A stretch of DNA of 64,000 nt from CAG-390 sp964522215 (GCA_964522215.1 CAZFVR010000004.1:1-64000); one strand, 5' to 3'. Shown: positions 17,974 to 26,372, numbered from the stretch's first letter. Translations and numbers: made by a program. The notes: generated from the letters alone by a model not told the origin.

Positions 17974-19500
17974 CTAAAAGGTTATATATTTAAAGGGAGC
18001 AAGCGAATATTCGGGGTGCTGCGGCAGAATGACAAAAACGCTGAAAATAAAGAATAACAGTATACCGGTGTAGTATATTCCACCAAAGAGCGTATCATGC
18101 CGTTCACTGCCCCAACCGTGTTTGTTCCGAAAATACCTAAAAACAGCAGGCTGCATCAACCACAGTGCAACAAAAAGCACCCAAAGATATTCACGGTTGT
18201 AGATAGTCATGTATATCCTGTACGGCTGATATGAACCCACAACGGTGAGCATACCGAGATAATCAAAAAGCTGACTTACATAGCGCAGCTTTATCTGCAA
18301 CCAAAAAAGTCCTACAAGCGTTACGGTAAAGATACGCCCGACAAGCCTGGTGGCAAGGTTGCGGCGAATAAAGAAGGACTCCGGATGTGCCGCGCGCGAT
18401 GCGCGTTCACCGGCGCTCAGCAAAACAAGCGGCATAAACGCAAGCAGTGCGGCAAGTGATGCCTTGAACCACATAGCGGTCAGGGATGCCGCAACTATTC
18501 CCGCCGCAAACGCCGCAAGTCGCGCGCGTACGCGTGAGATGCCGCCGCATTTGTCCGCCTCTCCGGCGCGCACATCGTCCACGTCGGCATACGCCTCGGC
18601 GGCGGTCCTGCCGCGACAAAGCAAGCGCTCAAGCGGCAGTGCAAAATAGTCATCGATATATGAATTGAAGCTGATCACGAACCGCCGCAGATATTCAAAC
18701 GGAGTGCATGCAGCCAGCGGAAAATCAAAGTCAGGCCTGAGCCTTACTCCCATTATAAGTGCAAGTCCGCGCCCCATATCCGAATAGCCCGAGAATGAAA
18801 AATACACATTTGTGAGCATCAACAGCATCAAAAACATGCCGACCCATATTTGGAGCTTATTCTCGACCAAAACGCCCGCTGATATCTCATCATATGCGCA
18901 GGCAAGAATGGCTGAAATACCAATGCGCTTTACAAATCCGCGTGCGAACAGCATCGCGCCCTCGGATGTAGCACGAAGCGAGATATCAAGACTATCCCCG
19001 GAGCTTACAGTGGCAAAATCCTTGTATTTTACGATAGGGCCTGCTATCATAACCGGAAAAAAGCCGATGTATGTAAGTGCATCGGCAAAGGACGCGGGCG
19101 GTTCGGCATCGCCACGCGAAACGTCTATTATCATTGATGCCGCAGAAAGCAGGTATATAGACATACCAAGCGGCAGAAATGAAACATCATAGGCCTCAAA
19201 GCGCAGTCCGAGATATCTCAGCAGTGCAAGCATTCCTATGCACACAGAGACCGAAAAGATCAGCAGCGAGCGCTTTTGTCTTTTACGGTTTACATACACG
19301 GCATAGGAGGCGCAATACGCAAACGCGGCGGTAACAGCTAAAAACAAAATGCTGACCGGGGTCTTTATATTGGCCAAAACATAAAAAGCCATACTCACTG
19401 CAAGCATGGCGCGCCTGTGGCGGTGCGCCGGCGTTATCGCCAGCGCAGCCGTCATCAGCGGTAAAAATATGAATATAAAAAGCGGTGAGGTGAATTGCAT
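17974..19500 (-). CDS. MBOAT-family membrane protein lacking both conserved histidines
   Basis: A 508-residue polytopic protein with the AlgI/DltB architecture. Conserved blocks are GFFPVMIAGPIVKYKDF (about 147-163), FSFSGYSDMGRGLALIMG and EYLRRFVISFNSYIDDYFALPL. In active members the last block is W-R-R-W-H-I-S; here His is Val. The catalytic block usually reads L-W-H-G-A; here it is MWFKAS, with His replaced by Phe. Both histidines that define MBOAT O-acyltransferases are therefore absent, although the protein is full length. It lies 37 bp after a sugar isomerase-like gene and before the AlgJ-like gene, probably in one transcript. It may act as a non-catalytic channel or scaffold, or use another mechanism. 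Confidence 0.8.
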   Translation of the reverse strand: MQFTSPLFIFIFLPLMTAALAITPAHRHRRAMLAVSMAFYVLANIKTPVSILFLAVTAAFAYCASYAVYVNRKRQKRSLLIFSVSVCIGMLALLRYLGLRFEAYDVSFLPLGMSIYLLSAASMIIDVSRGDAEPPASFADALTYIGFFPVMIAGPIVKYKDFATVSSGDSLDISLRATSEGAMLFARGFVKRIGISAILACAYDEISAGVLVENKLQIWVGMFLMLLMLTNVYFSFSGYSDMGRGLALIMGVRLRPDFDFPLAACTPFEYLRRFVISFNSYIDDYFALPLERLLCRGRTAAEAYADVDDVRAGEADKCGGISRVRARLAAFAAGIVAASLTAMWFKASLAALLAFMPLVLLSAGERASRAAHPESFFIRRNLATRLVGRIFTVTLVGLFWLQIKLRYVSQLFDYLGMLTVVGSYQPYRIYMTIYNREYLWVLFVALWLMQPAVFRYFRNKHGWGSERHDTLFGGIYYTGILLFFIFSVFVILPQHPEYSLAPFKYITF

Positions 19501-19537
19501 TTTATACCCATCCTAAAGATAGAATTATCTGTAGTTA

Positions 19538-20365
19538 TCAGTCCTCGGCGGCGATGAGCCCTTCAAGCATTGCCTTGGCGGAGAGGATATCCGCTATCTG
19601 CTGGTCTCCCTTTATCTCGCGCTCGATGGTGATGGCCCCGTCATAGCCGACAGATCTCAGCTTTGCAATAAAGCGGGGATAGTCCACCATGCCCTCGCCC
19701 ATGGGCCTTTCATGACCGAGCTGACGACCGTTTGTGGGGTATTCGCCATCCTTGCCGTGTACACCGCGAACATATTCGCCAAACACGCCAAGCGCATCGA
19801 TCGGGTTGCCCTTGCCGTACATAAGCAGATTTGCGGGGTCAAGGTTGATACCAAGGTTGCCGGTGCCTACATCCTCTATGGTGCGGCGCAGGGTTATTGG
19901 CGTTTCCTGCCCCGTTTCAAACAAAAAGTACTGACCATGAGGCTTAAGTTTGTTACCTATGTATTTAAGCGCCGTTACCACCTCGTTGTATTCGGTAGTT
20001 GCGGGATTCTCCGGCAAAAAGCCAACGTGGGTAACAACATCGGTCACCTCCATGCGGCGGGCTATCTCTGCGCCGCGCAGAAGCATGCGCAAACGCTCGG
20101 CACGATACTCACGCGGGACGATGCCGAGTGAAAGCGGCCCCTCGTAGAAATTCCAATATGACATACCGTCCCAGCCGCACCAAAATGCACTCACCTCAAC
20201 ACCGTATTCACGGCAGGCGGCAGTGGCGCGGTCAGCCATTTCGTTTGTAAGATAGGCACTGTTCCAGCATTTCAGCTGACAGGTGGGAAAGCCAAGCTCC
20301 GCCACGCGGCGAATGTTTTCCTCTACCTCGTTATTTAAAGATGTGATGATACCAAGCTTTATCAT
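19538..20365 (-). CDS. Sugar phosphate isomerase/epimerase-like TIM barrel
   Basis: A 275-residue protein of the xylose isomerase-like/AP endonuclease 2 superfamily. Metal-ligand positions are intact: FLFETGQE (Glu), GINLDPANLL (Asp), VRGVHGKDGEYP (His) and AITIEREI (Glu). The family includes tagatose/psicose 3-epimerases, inosose dehydratases and hydroxypyruvate isomerases; the substrate here is unknown. AAGGAGAA precedes the ATG. A perfect consensus promoter drives it, and the MBOAT gene starts 37 bp downstream, so this is the first gene of a three-gene unit. Confidence 0.82.
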   Translation of the reverse strand: MIKLGIITSLNNEVEENIRRVAELGFPTCQLKCWNSAYLTNEMADRATAACREYGVEVSAFWCGWDGMSYWNFYEGPLSLGIVPREYRAERLRMLLRGAEIARRMEVTDVVTHVGFLPENPATTEYNEVVTALKYIGNKLKPHGQYFLFETGQETPITLRRTIEDVGTGNLGINLDPANLLMYGKGNPIDALGVFGEYVRGVHGKDGEYPTNGRQLGHERPMGEGMVDYPRFIAKLRSVGYDGAITIEREIKGDQQIADILSAKAMLEGLIAAED

Positions 20366-20444
20366 TTTGTCATTCTCCTTCTAACCAAATAAAGTTTTTG
20401 GTATATTCCGCAAGGACAGCTTTGCCGTGCGTTCGGTTTAGTTA

Positions 20445-20473
20445 ATTATACAGTATTTCGGTTGCATTGTCAA
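20445..20473 (-). promoter_or_regulatory. Perfect consensus promoter of the isomerase-MBOAT-AlgJ-like unit
   Basis: Minus strand TTGACA (20473-20468), 17-bp spacer, TATAAT (20450-20445). The leader to the ATG at 20365 is about 75 nt. Confidence 0.85.
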
Positions 20474-20508
20474 GTAGACATGACATTATTACCGCCCGTT
20501 TTGCCGTT

Positions 20509-21303
20509 TCAGCCCTCGCCGCGGTCGATCTCAGCCTCAATATCCGCCACAACGGCCGCAATGGCATTATCAACGGCATCAACAGTTATCCTGTCCGCCA
20601 CTGCCTTGAGCGCGGGTGTGGCACTGCCGACCGCGTATCCTATATCCGCGGCGCGGAGCATTGAGATATCATTTTCATAATCGCCAACGCAAACAAGGTG
20701 GCGCGCATCTACCATTTCTTTTATGCGCAGCACCGACCTGCCCTTCGTATCGGCGGGATCGTTAAGCTCGATACCGCGCACCCAACTGCGGGAGGTGCTG
20801 TATATTCCCTCGGCGCGTCGGCTGACATCGGCAAGGACCGCATCGCTCCCCTCCGGCGCGGATATCAAAACTATCTTTGGCAGGCGCTCGGGGAGACCCG
20901 CTATCTCGCGCTCAAGCCCGCCCTCTATCACTGCGCCGCGGCGCACCGTCACAGAGTGATCGTAATAATAAAGCAGGACGGAAACAACGGAGGGATAAAG
21001 ATCAAAGCTCTCAAGCGCAAAGCGCATTGCCGCATCCCGCTCCATGCCGCCACGGTAAAGGACACGCCCATCCACAGGATCCTCAATAGTCGCACCGTTA
21101 AGTCCCGCAATCGGTGCTCGAGGCGTGATGCACGCAGCCATATCCTTAAACATTGGCGGGAATCGGCCACTGGCAAAGGTAAAGCGACCGCCGTTTTCCT
21201 GAAAATATCTCACAGCCGCTTGGTTTTCCTCAGATATCGATTTATTAACGTATATCGTGCCGTCAAAATCACTGCACAACAGCCAACCGTCGAATTTACC
21301 CAT
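20509..21303 (-). CDS. HAD-superfamily phosphatase (Cof type)
   Basis: A 264-residue Cof-type HAD hydrolase. Motif I is CSDFDGTIY (nucleophile Asp12), motif II TFASGR, and the C-terminal motifs are DTKGRSVLRIKEM (Lys) and VCVGDYENDISMLRAADIGYAVG (metal-binding Asp pair). The type IIB cap lies between, at about residues 85-190. Such enzymes dephosphorylate sugar phosphates, flavin precursors or PLP; the substrate is not predictable. It is monocistronic with its own promoter; the upstream neighbour, enolase, is divergent. Confidence 0.85.
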   Translation of the reverse strand: MGKFDGWLLCSDFDGTIYVNKSISEENQAAVRYFQENGGRFTFASGRFPPMFKDMAACITPRAPIAGLNGATIEDPVDGRVLYRGGMERDAAMRFALESFDLYPSVVSVLLYYYDHSVTVRRGAVIEGGLEREIAGLPERLPKIVLISAPEGSDAVLADVSRRAEGIYSTSRSWVRGIELNDPADTKGRSVLRIKEMVDARHLVCVGDYENDISMLRAADIGYAVGSATPALKAVADRITVDAVDNAIAAVVADIEAEIDRGEG

Positions 21304-21350
21304 GTACTTTGCGATCCTCTCAGCCTTGCATTTCAGTCATCTGTGTATTA

Positions 21351-21379
21351 ATTATATCACATAAGACCGCTCATATCAA
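21351..21379 (-). promoter_or_regulatory. Promoter of the HAD phosphatase
   Basis: Minus strand TTGATA (21379-21374), 17-bp spacer, TATAAT (21356-21351), about 48 bp upstream of the start codon. Confidence 0.75.
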
Positions 21380-21505
21380 GAAAAAATGCATATTTTTGCG
21401 CTTGTTTGAGCAAAATAATTTCAAAAAGCGCAAACGCACATGCCTCTCCGCAGGCGGATGGCAGCTCGATCTGCGCAAAACAGAGAAAGAGAGAAATAAA
21501 AAAAC

Positions 21506-22870
21506 ATGAAAAGCACAGAGATCGTCAGCATACGGGCGCGGGAGATACTTGACTCGCGCGGCGCCCCGACTGTTGAAGCCAAGGTCATTTTGGCTGACGG
21601 AAGCGTGGGGCGCGCATCAGCACCGTCCGGTGCCTCCACCGGCATATTTGAAGCAATCGAGCTGCGCGATGGCGATGCCGCGCGCTTTGGCGGGCGCGGA
21701 GTGCTCCGGGCACTGCGGGCGGTAACACAAACGCTCGCTCCGAGCCTTATGGGGGTAGATACAACCATCCCGGGCGAGGTCGACCGCCTGATAATAGCGC
21801 TGGACGGCACGAATAACAAGGCAAATATAGGCTCCAACGCCGCACTTGCAGTCTCATTGGCGGCGGCAAAAGCAGTCAGCCGGCACTACGGTCTTCCGCT
21901 TTACCAAATGCTTGGCGGCATGTCGGCAACAAGACTGCCCATTCCCATGCTAAACATCCTAAACGGCGGTGCACACGCCTCAAACAACATCGAGATACAG
22001 GAATTTATGATAGTTCCGCATGGTTTTTCGGACATCGGCACGGCACTGCGGTGCGCGGTGGAGATATACCACACGCTTGGCGGGATAATACGCTCGCGTG
22101 GGCTTTCAACAGCCGTGGGGGACGAGGGCGGCTTTGCGCCGGATCTTGCATCCGATGAGGCGGCACTTGAGCTGATATGCGAGGCGATACACGGTGCGGG
22201 CTATGACACGAGCCGCGTATCGATCGCCCTTGATGCGGCATCGGGTGAATGGTATAACAACGAGCGCGGACTTTACTGCATGCCCAAAAGAGGACTTACA
22301 CTTGACCGAGGCGAGCTTTGCGAACACTGGGAAACACTTGTGCGGCGTTTTCCCATCTGCTCGCTTGAAGATCCGCTTGACCAACGGGATCTTGACGGCT
22401 GGGCACAGCTGACAGCGCGGATAGGCCACGATGTGATGCTGGTTGGTGACGATCTTTTTGTTACGAATACCGAAAGACTCAGCGAGGGTATTAAAAAAGG
22501 CGCTGCCAATGCCGTGCTTGTAAAGCCCAATCAAATAGGCACGCTTTGGGAAACGCTCTCCCTCATACGCACTGCGCGTGAGCATGGATATTCTTATATC
22601 CTTTCCCACCGCTCGGGCGAGACGGAGGACACCGCCATTGCGGATATTGCCGTAGCAACAGGCGCGCCGTTTATCAAAACAGGCGCGCCCTGCCGCGGGG
22701 AACGGACGGCAAAATACAACCGCCTTTTGGAGATAGCCGAGGAGCTTGGCGCGGCCGCGCTCTACGGCGGACAATATTGCCCTCCCTGCAGTGATGTGTA
22801 TTGCGCCAAGACAGACGCATGCGACGTGGATTCGAGCTGTAATGGCACCTGCGCCTCATGCACGCTTTAA
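21506..22870 (+). CDS. eno: Enolase with a cysteine-rich C-terminal tail
   Basis: Interconverts 2-phosphoglycerate and phosphoenolpyruvate. Conserved motifs are present: REILDSRGAPTVE, the mobile loop SGASTG, GGAHASNNIEIQEFMIVP, GDEGGFAP, SLEDPLDQRDLDGW, the catalytic Lys in VLVKPNQIGT, and HRSGETEDT. At 454 residues it is about 20-25 longer than usual. In place of the normal short end after the last helix, about 33 residues carry seven cysteines in CxxC-like spacings (YCPPC...YCAK...AC...SC...TC..C). That tail could bind metal or a Fe-S centre, or be secondary. The stop overlaps the convergent cysteine desulfurase end by 15 bp. I cannot tell whether this is the only enolase of the genome. 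Confidence 0.9.
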   Translation: MKSTEIVSIRAREILDSRGAPTVEAKVILADGSVGRASAPSGASTGIFEAIELRDGDAARFGGRGVLRALRAVTQTLAPSLMGVDTTIPGEVDRLIIALDGTNNKANIGSNAALAVSLAAAKAVSRHYGLPLYQMLGGMSATRLPIPMLNILNGGAHASNNIEIQEFMIVPHGFSDIGTALRCAVEIYHTLGGIIRSRGLSTAVGDEGGFAPDLASDEAALELICEAIHGAGYDTSRVSIALDAASGEWYNNERGLYCMPKRGLTLDRGELCEHWETLVRRFPICSLEDPLDQRDLDGWAQLTARIGHDVMLVGDDLFVTNTERLSEGIKKGAANAVLVKPNQIGTLWETLSLIRTAREHGYSYILSHRSGETEDTAIADIAVATGAPFIKTGAPCRGERTAKYNRLLEIAEELGAAALYGGQYCPPCSDVYCAKTDACDVDSSCNGTCASCTL

Positions 22871-24031
22871 TATATCCGCTATCGCCTCGCACGCGGCATC
22901 GATATCCGATATCTCGCTAAAGCATCCAAAGCCGAGACGGACACTGCCGCCCTCATCACTGCCAAGGGTGCGGTGTGCAAGCGGCGCACAGTGCCAACCG
23001 CCGCGCACGCAGATGCCACGCTCACCAAGCTTTGCCGCCAAGCTTTCCGACGACATGGCGGCGGTGAATGACAGCACCGATCCGCGCGCCCTCGGTGCAA
23101 GGATCTTGATGCCGCCTATCCTTTGCAATCTATCCTGAGCGTAGTCAAAAAGATACTGCTCACGGCGGTGGATGCGGTCTATCCCCTGCTCCGCCACAAA
23201 GGTCACGCCCGCGCCGAGTCCCGCCGCGGCAGGGACTGAAAGTGTGCCTGCCTCATAGCGTTCGGGCGGCTCACTGGGCATTTCGGTATCAAAGGACGCC
23301 GAGCCCGAGCCACCCTCAACAAGAGGTGTTGGCAGGTATCTACCGCCAAGGAGAAGTGCACCGCTGCCGCCCGGCCCCTGAAGCCCCTTGTGTCCCGGCA
23401 GAGCAAGCGCATCTATCATCTGCCGTTTCATATCGATTTGGATATGCCCGCCGCCCTGTGCGCCGTCAACTATAAATATCAAGCCGCGGCGGCGGCAAAG
23501 CTCACCTATCTCCTCAAGCGGCAGGGTGACCGAGCATATATTTGAGGCCGCGGTACACACTACGGCACGTGTGCGGCGACCAATAAGTCGCTCGATGGCG
23601 GCGGATATCTCGCCCGCGTGCGCCCCACCCGCGGCGGCGCCCGTCGGGAATACAGAATAGTCTACCAGCCCTTCGCGGCGCATGCGCTCTATCGGGCGAA
23701 GCACCGAGTTATGCTCAAGATCGGATATTATTACATGGATGCGCTCCCGTCCCTCCCCGCGCTGTGCAGCACGTGGCGGGATGAGTCCCTTTATTGCCAT
23801 ATTTAACGCATAGGTGGCATTTGGCTGCATTATGACACATGATGGGTCGGGGGCGGCAAAAAATGACGCAAGTCTTTCACGGCAGTTGTAAACGCATTCC
23901 GCCGCCGCCATGGCAAGCGGATGTGCGCCACGCCCGGGATTGCCACCAAAGCGGCGCATGCAGTTCCCCACCGCATCTATCACGCACTCCGGCTTGGGAT
24001 AGCTCGTTGCAGCGTTATCAAGATATATCAT
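22856..24031 (-). CDS. Cysteine desulfurase-like class V aminotransferase
   Basis: A 391-residue PLP enzyme that removes sulfur (or selenium) from cysteine. It begins MIYLDNAATSYPKP, the family's usual N-terminus. The PLP region is DGAQGGGHIQIDM and the Schiff-base Lys is in LPGHKGLQGPGGSG. The mobile catalytic Cys is in RGGWHCAPLAH. The last block suggests the CsdA/SufS-like group rather than IscS. The start overlaps the end of the DUF3343 gene by 14 bp. This pairing is common in Clostridia and suggests S or Se transfer via the DUF3343 cysteine. Nothing else of a Suf or Isc system is in the window. Confidence 0.88.
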   Translation of the reverse strand: MIYLDNAATSYPKPECVIDAVGNCMRRFGGNPGRGAHPLAMAAAECVYNCRERLASFFAAPDPSCVIMQPNATYALNMAIKGLIPPRAAQRGEGRERIHVIISDLEHNSVLRPIERMRREGLVDYSVFPTGAAAGGAHAGEISAAIERLIGRRTRAVVCTAASNICSVTLPLEEIGELCRRRGLIFIVDGAQGGGHIQIDMKRQMIDALALPGHKGLQGPGGSGALLLGGRYLPTPLVEGGSGSASFDTEMPSEPPERYEAGTLSVPAAAGLGAGVTFVAEQGIDRIHRREQYLFDYAQDRLQRIGGIKILAPRARGSVLSFTAAMSSESLAAKLGERGICVRGGWHCAPLAHRTLGSDEGGSVRLGFGCFSEISDIDAACEAIADILKRA

Positions 24032-24245
24032 ATGACAGTATCTCCCTTGTTTTTATTCCGGCGTTTGAGAACACCACCTGCACGTTTCTCTGCTGTGCGG
24101 ACGGAAATGCCACGCCCCATGTACAGCCGCGCCGCGTGCGAGAGGCCTCTACCTTGACTGTTTCCGCCGCTATCGCCGCCCCGGACAGCGCGCGCCTTGC
24201 CCGCTCCGCCGCAGTAAATGTAGGAAAAATCGCCGCGCTTCGCAT
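24018..24245 (-). CDS. DUF3343 putative Se/S carrier protein
   Basis: A 75-residue protein matching the DUF3343 (PF11823) pattern: an N-terminal strand FPTFTAAERARRALS, a middle segment ending in RRGCTWGVAFP with a single conserved Cys, and a second alpha/beta half VQVVFSNAGIKTREI. GGGAGGGA is 8 bp from the ATG. A longer overlapping frame starting at 24252 shows no homology. It is translated just ahead of and overlapping the cysteine desulfurase gene, supporting a sulfur- or selenium-carrier role, which remains inference. A TATAAT-like -10 on the minus strand at 24304-24299 lacks a good -35. Confidence 0.75.
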   Translation of the reverse strand: MRSAAIFPTFTAAERARRALSGAAIAAETVKVEASRTRRGCTWGVAFPSAQQRNVQVVFSNAGIKTREILSYDIS

Positions 24246-24327
24246 TATTCATCCCTCCCTTTAGGCAACATCCCGCTTATTTTTTGTCGCTCAATGTCAT
24301 TATATGTTGCCGCATCGCCGAATGATA

Positions 24328-24368
24328 TAAAAAACAACCGCCGTGTGCCCGAAAGCACAAGACGGTTG
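24328..24368 (-). terminator. Intrinsic terminator of the secreted Cys/His protein gene
   Basis: On the minus strand CAACCG..TTGTGC (24368-24355) pairs with GCACA..CGGTTG (24348-24335) around a 6-nt loop, followed by TTTTTTATAT. Confidence 0.85.
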
Positions 24369-24390
24369 CTTGATTTATTTGATCATTTTT

Positions 24391-25731
24391 TCAGAGCGCA
24401 TACACGCGGCGGCGGTCGATGAGACACCATGGGGTTGGACACGGCGGACCGCTGCACTCCACACTTATCCATGTTGTGTTGATTTGTTTATTGCAAATAG
24501 TGCAAAAATCCGCATATTGGTAATAGTGGTATGACCCCGAGTGATATTCACTGCCGGTATATCGGTTTGCGTAATCGTGATATCTGTAATACTTTACATT
24601 TTCACTACCGTTGCATTTATATACATCGGGAACATTGTCAACGACATGCCTATACACAGCCCCCTGCCCCCATTTTGACTGGATCAATATATTACCGGAA
24701 GCATCGAATCCATATACAACCCCTGAATGCAGGAATTCGTCATTCGCATCATAATACACAATTATATCTTTGATTTGAACGGCACTTGTGTAAACCTCCA
24801 CACACACATTATCCAACAAAAATTGTGATATATCATTTATCCAATACGGATTTGATGCTGAATATAAATACCATGCATATGAATGGCAATTGTAAATCGT
24901 TGACGGATTGCTTATCAATTCATTGCCAAAACGTACTCCTTTCGCCACTTCTCTGCTTATTTCAGCTTCTGTCCATTCTCTATTAGCAGTGAGTACGGTA
25001 ACTTTTCTTCCGCTTGCAGTGTCTATCGTACCGGAGGCACGATATATTATTTCACTATAATCAGAGTCATTGTCCAATACACAGGGAACCGTACCGTCAG
25101 AGTAAATGCCAAGAAGGTTAGGATAGTTTTCAGCTTCAACAGTTTCGGCAAAAAACAATTCCTGCACTCGTTGCTGCTTTAATATTTTTTTAAAATCGTG
25201 CATAGCAAAAGCATCAGCCACTTTGCCATTTAAAATGTCGCTTGCGTACCCCTCAAGCACATGCAAAAGATCACTTCTTGACATAAGTTCTTCAAATGGC
25301 TCTCGAGATGACCAATCATAAAAGATCGGGGTCGTAGGTATCGTTGAGAGAAATTCTCCCTCACACATAACATACGTTGTTGCCAAAAGACCTTCCAACA
25401 GCCCGCGCGTTTCACCGTAAAGCACATCATCCGCAACTTCCCACATCCAATCATCAGATCCGGGGGGCGACATATACAAACTGCCACCCGGCGTGCCGTC
25501 TGCCTCCTCCATATTTACGAGCACAGTATCATTTGGCAGTGTTTTAATCGAGATAATGCTTCCGCCCGGGCGCCCATGTACACGAAGAAACTCAGCCTTT
25601 TCATCATCGGACATTGCCAGTAAATCAGCTTCACTGAAATATCCCGTGTAATCATCGATTGCCATTGCCGGAATGATAAGCATTGCAATAAATGCAACAA
25701 CAAAAAGAAATACCGTTGTGTGTTTTTTCAT
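24391..25731 (-). CDS. Secreted protein with possible Cys-His amidase/peptidase domain
   Basis: A 446-residue protein with a cleavable signal peptide (hydrophobic residues 7-22, AMA-IDDY). The mature part begins with an acidic helical segment, followed by a long domain of unknown type. From about residue 285 there is YNCHSYAWYL, then DEFLHSGVVYGF and ILIQSKWGQG. This order (Cys in N-C-H-x-Y, His, polar residue) resembles NlpC/CHAP-type amidases, but I cannot assign a family. The C-terminus is Tyr/His-rich with a CTIC motif. G+C is visibly lower than in neighbours and codon use differs, suggesting transfer. It has a perfect consensus promoter and its own terminator, so it is a stand-alone unit. 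Confidence 0.7.
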   Translation of the reverse strand: MKKHTTVFLFVVAFIAMLIIPAMAIDDYTGYFSEADLLAMSDDEKAEFLRVHGRPGGSIISIKTLPNDTVLVNMEEADGTPGGSLYMSPPGSDDWMWEVADDVLYGETRGLLEGLLATTYVMCEGEFLSTIPTTPIFYDWSSREPFEELMSRSDLLHVLEGYASDILNGKVADAFAMHDFKKILKQQRVQELFFAETVEAENYPNLLGIYSDGTVPCVLDNDSDYSEIIYRASGTIDTASGRKVTVLTANREWTEAEISREVAKGVRFGNELISNPSTIYNCHSYAWYLYSASNPYWINDISQFLLDNVCVEVYTSAVQIKDIIVYYDANDEFLHSGVVYGFDASGNILIQSKWGQGAVYRHVVDNVPDVYKCNGSENVKYYRYHDYANRYTGSEYHSGSYHYYQYADFCTICNKQINTTWISVECSGPPCPTPWCLIDRRRVYAL

Positions 25732-25833
25732 AACCTATTCCTCCTTTACGCATACCGCGATCGGCGTAACCGCCCGGGCAAGCAAAATGCTGTGCTGCGC
25801 CGACACTTATCGCATATACATTTTTTCAATTAC

Positions 25834-25862
25834 ATTATACATTATTTTTTTTTCATTGTCAA
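25834..25862 (-). promoter_or_regulatory. Perfect consensus promoter of the secreted protein gene
   Basis: Minus strand TTGACA (25862-25857), 17-bp A-rich spacer, TATAAT (25839-25834). The leader to the ATG at 25731 is about 95 nt. Confidence 0.85.
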
Positions 25863-25902
25863 TAGCTTTCAGTGAAAAAATGCCATTTATTTTGAATAAA
25901 AA

Positions 25903-25959
25903 GGCAGAAAAAAGAAAAAGGCGCAAGCACGACTTGCGTTCCTTTTTCTTTTTTCTGCC
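25903..25959. terminator. Long stem-loop, bidirectional terminator after rpsT
   Basis: Nineteen bases at 25903-25921 pair perfectly with 25941-25959, and an inner CGCAAG/CTTGCG stem lies within. Because the outer arms are A-rich and T-rich, each strand reads a GC-rich stem followed by a T-run. It is placed to end rpsT (minus) and would also stop plus-strand transcription. Confidence 0.8.
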
Positions 25960-26002
25960 GGGCATCGACAGTATATAAGCCTTGCGGCCTTTTATGCGGC
26001 TA

Positions 26003-26266
26003 TCAAGCCATTGCGTTGAGGGCCTTTGTGAACTGGCTCTTTTTGTGTGCAGCGGCATTCTTGTGAATGATACCGTGCGCGGCAGCCTGGTCGACCTTCT
26101 TAACAGCAAGCAGGTATGCGCTCTTTGCGGCCTCTTTATCGCCGGACTCAACAGCAGCATTGAACTTCTTTATAACTGTACGAAGCTGATTGTGCGCCAT
26201 CTTGTTGCGAAGTGTTTTAGCCTTAATAACTTTAACGCGCTTTTTCGCAGATTTAATGTTTGCCAA
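26003..26266 (-). CDS. rpsT: Ribosomal protein S20 (TTG start)
   Basis: An 87-residue small-subunit protein that binds 16S rRNA. From the TTG codon at 26266 it reads (M)ANIKSAKKRVKVIKAK, the canonical S20 N-terminus, and keeps the Lys/Ala-rich helices to the end. GGAGGTGA lies 7 bp upstream of this TTG, fixing the start. An ATG further upstream in frame would add non-homologous residues and place the Shine-Dalgarno inside the gene. Monocistronic, with a promoter about 80 bp upstream and a strong terminator. Confidence 0.95.
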   Translation of the reverse strand: MANIKSAKKRVKVIKAKTLRNKMAHNQLRTVIKKFNAAVESGDKEAAKSAYLLAVKKVDQAAAHGIIHKNAAAHKKSQFTKALNAMA

Positions 26267-26343
26267 GATATTCACCTCCATCATTGATAGTGAAGCAACG
26301 GCACGCCTGAGAGGTTGCGCACGCCGCATCTTCATACCCATAT

Positions 26344-26372
26344 ATCATATCACATTTTGCGAGAAAATGCAA
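26344..26372 (-). promoter_or_regulatory. Promoter of rpsT
   Basis: Minus strand TTGCAT (26372-26367), 17-bp spacer, TATGAT (26349-26344). The leader is about 70 nt. Confidence 0.6.

Noticed and set aside
24028..24252. Alternative 74-codon frame overlapping the DUF3343 gene
   Set aside because: Its ATG lies within the Shine-Dalgarno spacing of the DUF3343 start, and it shows no homology.
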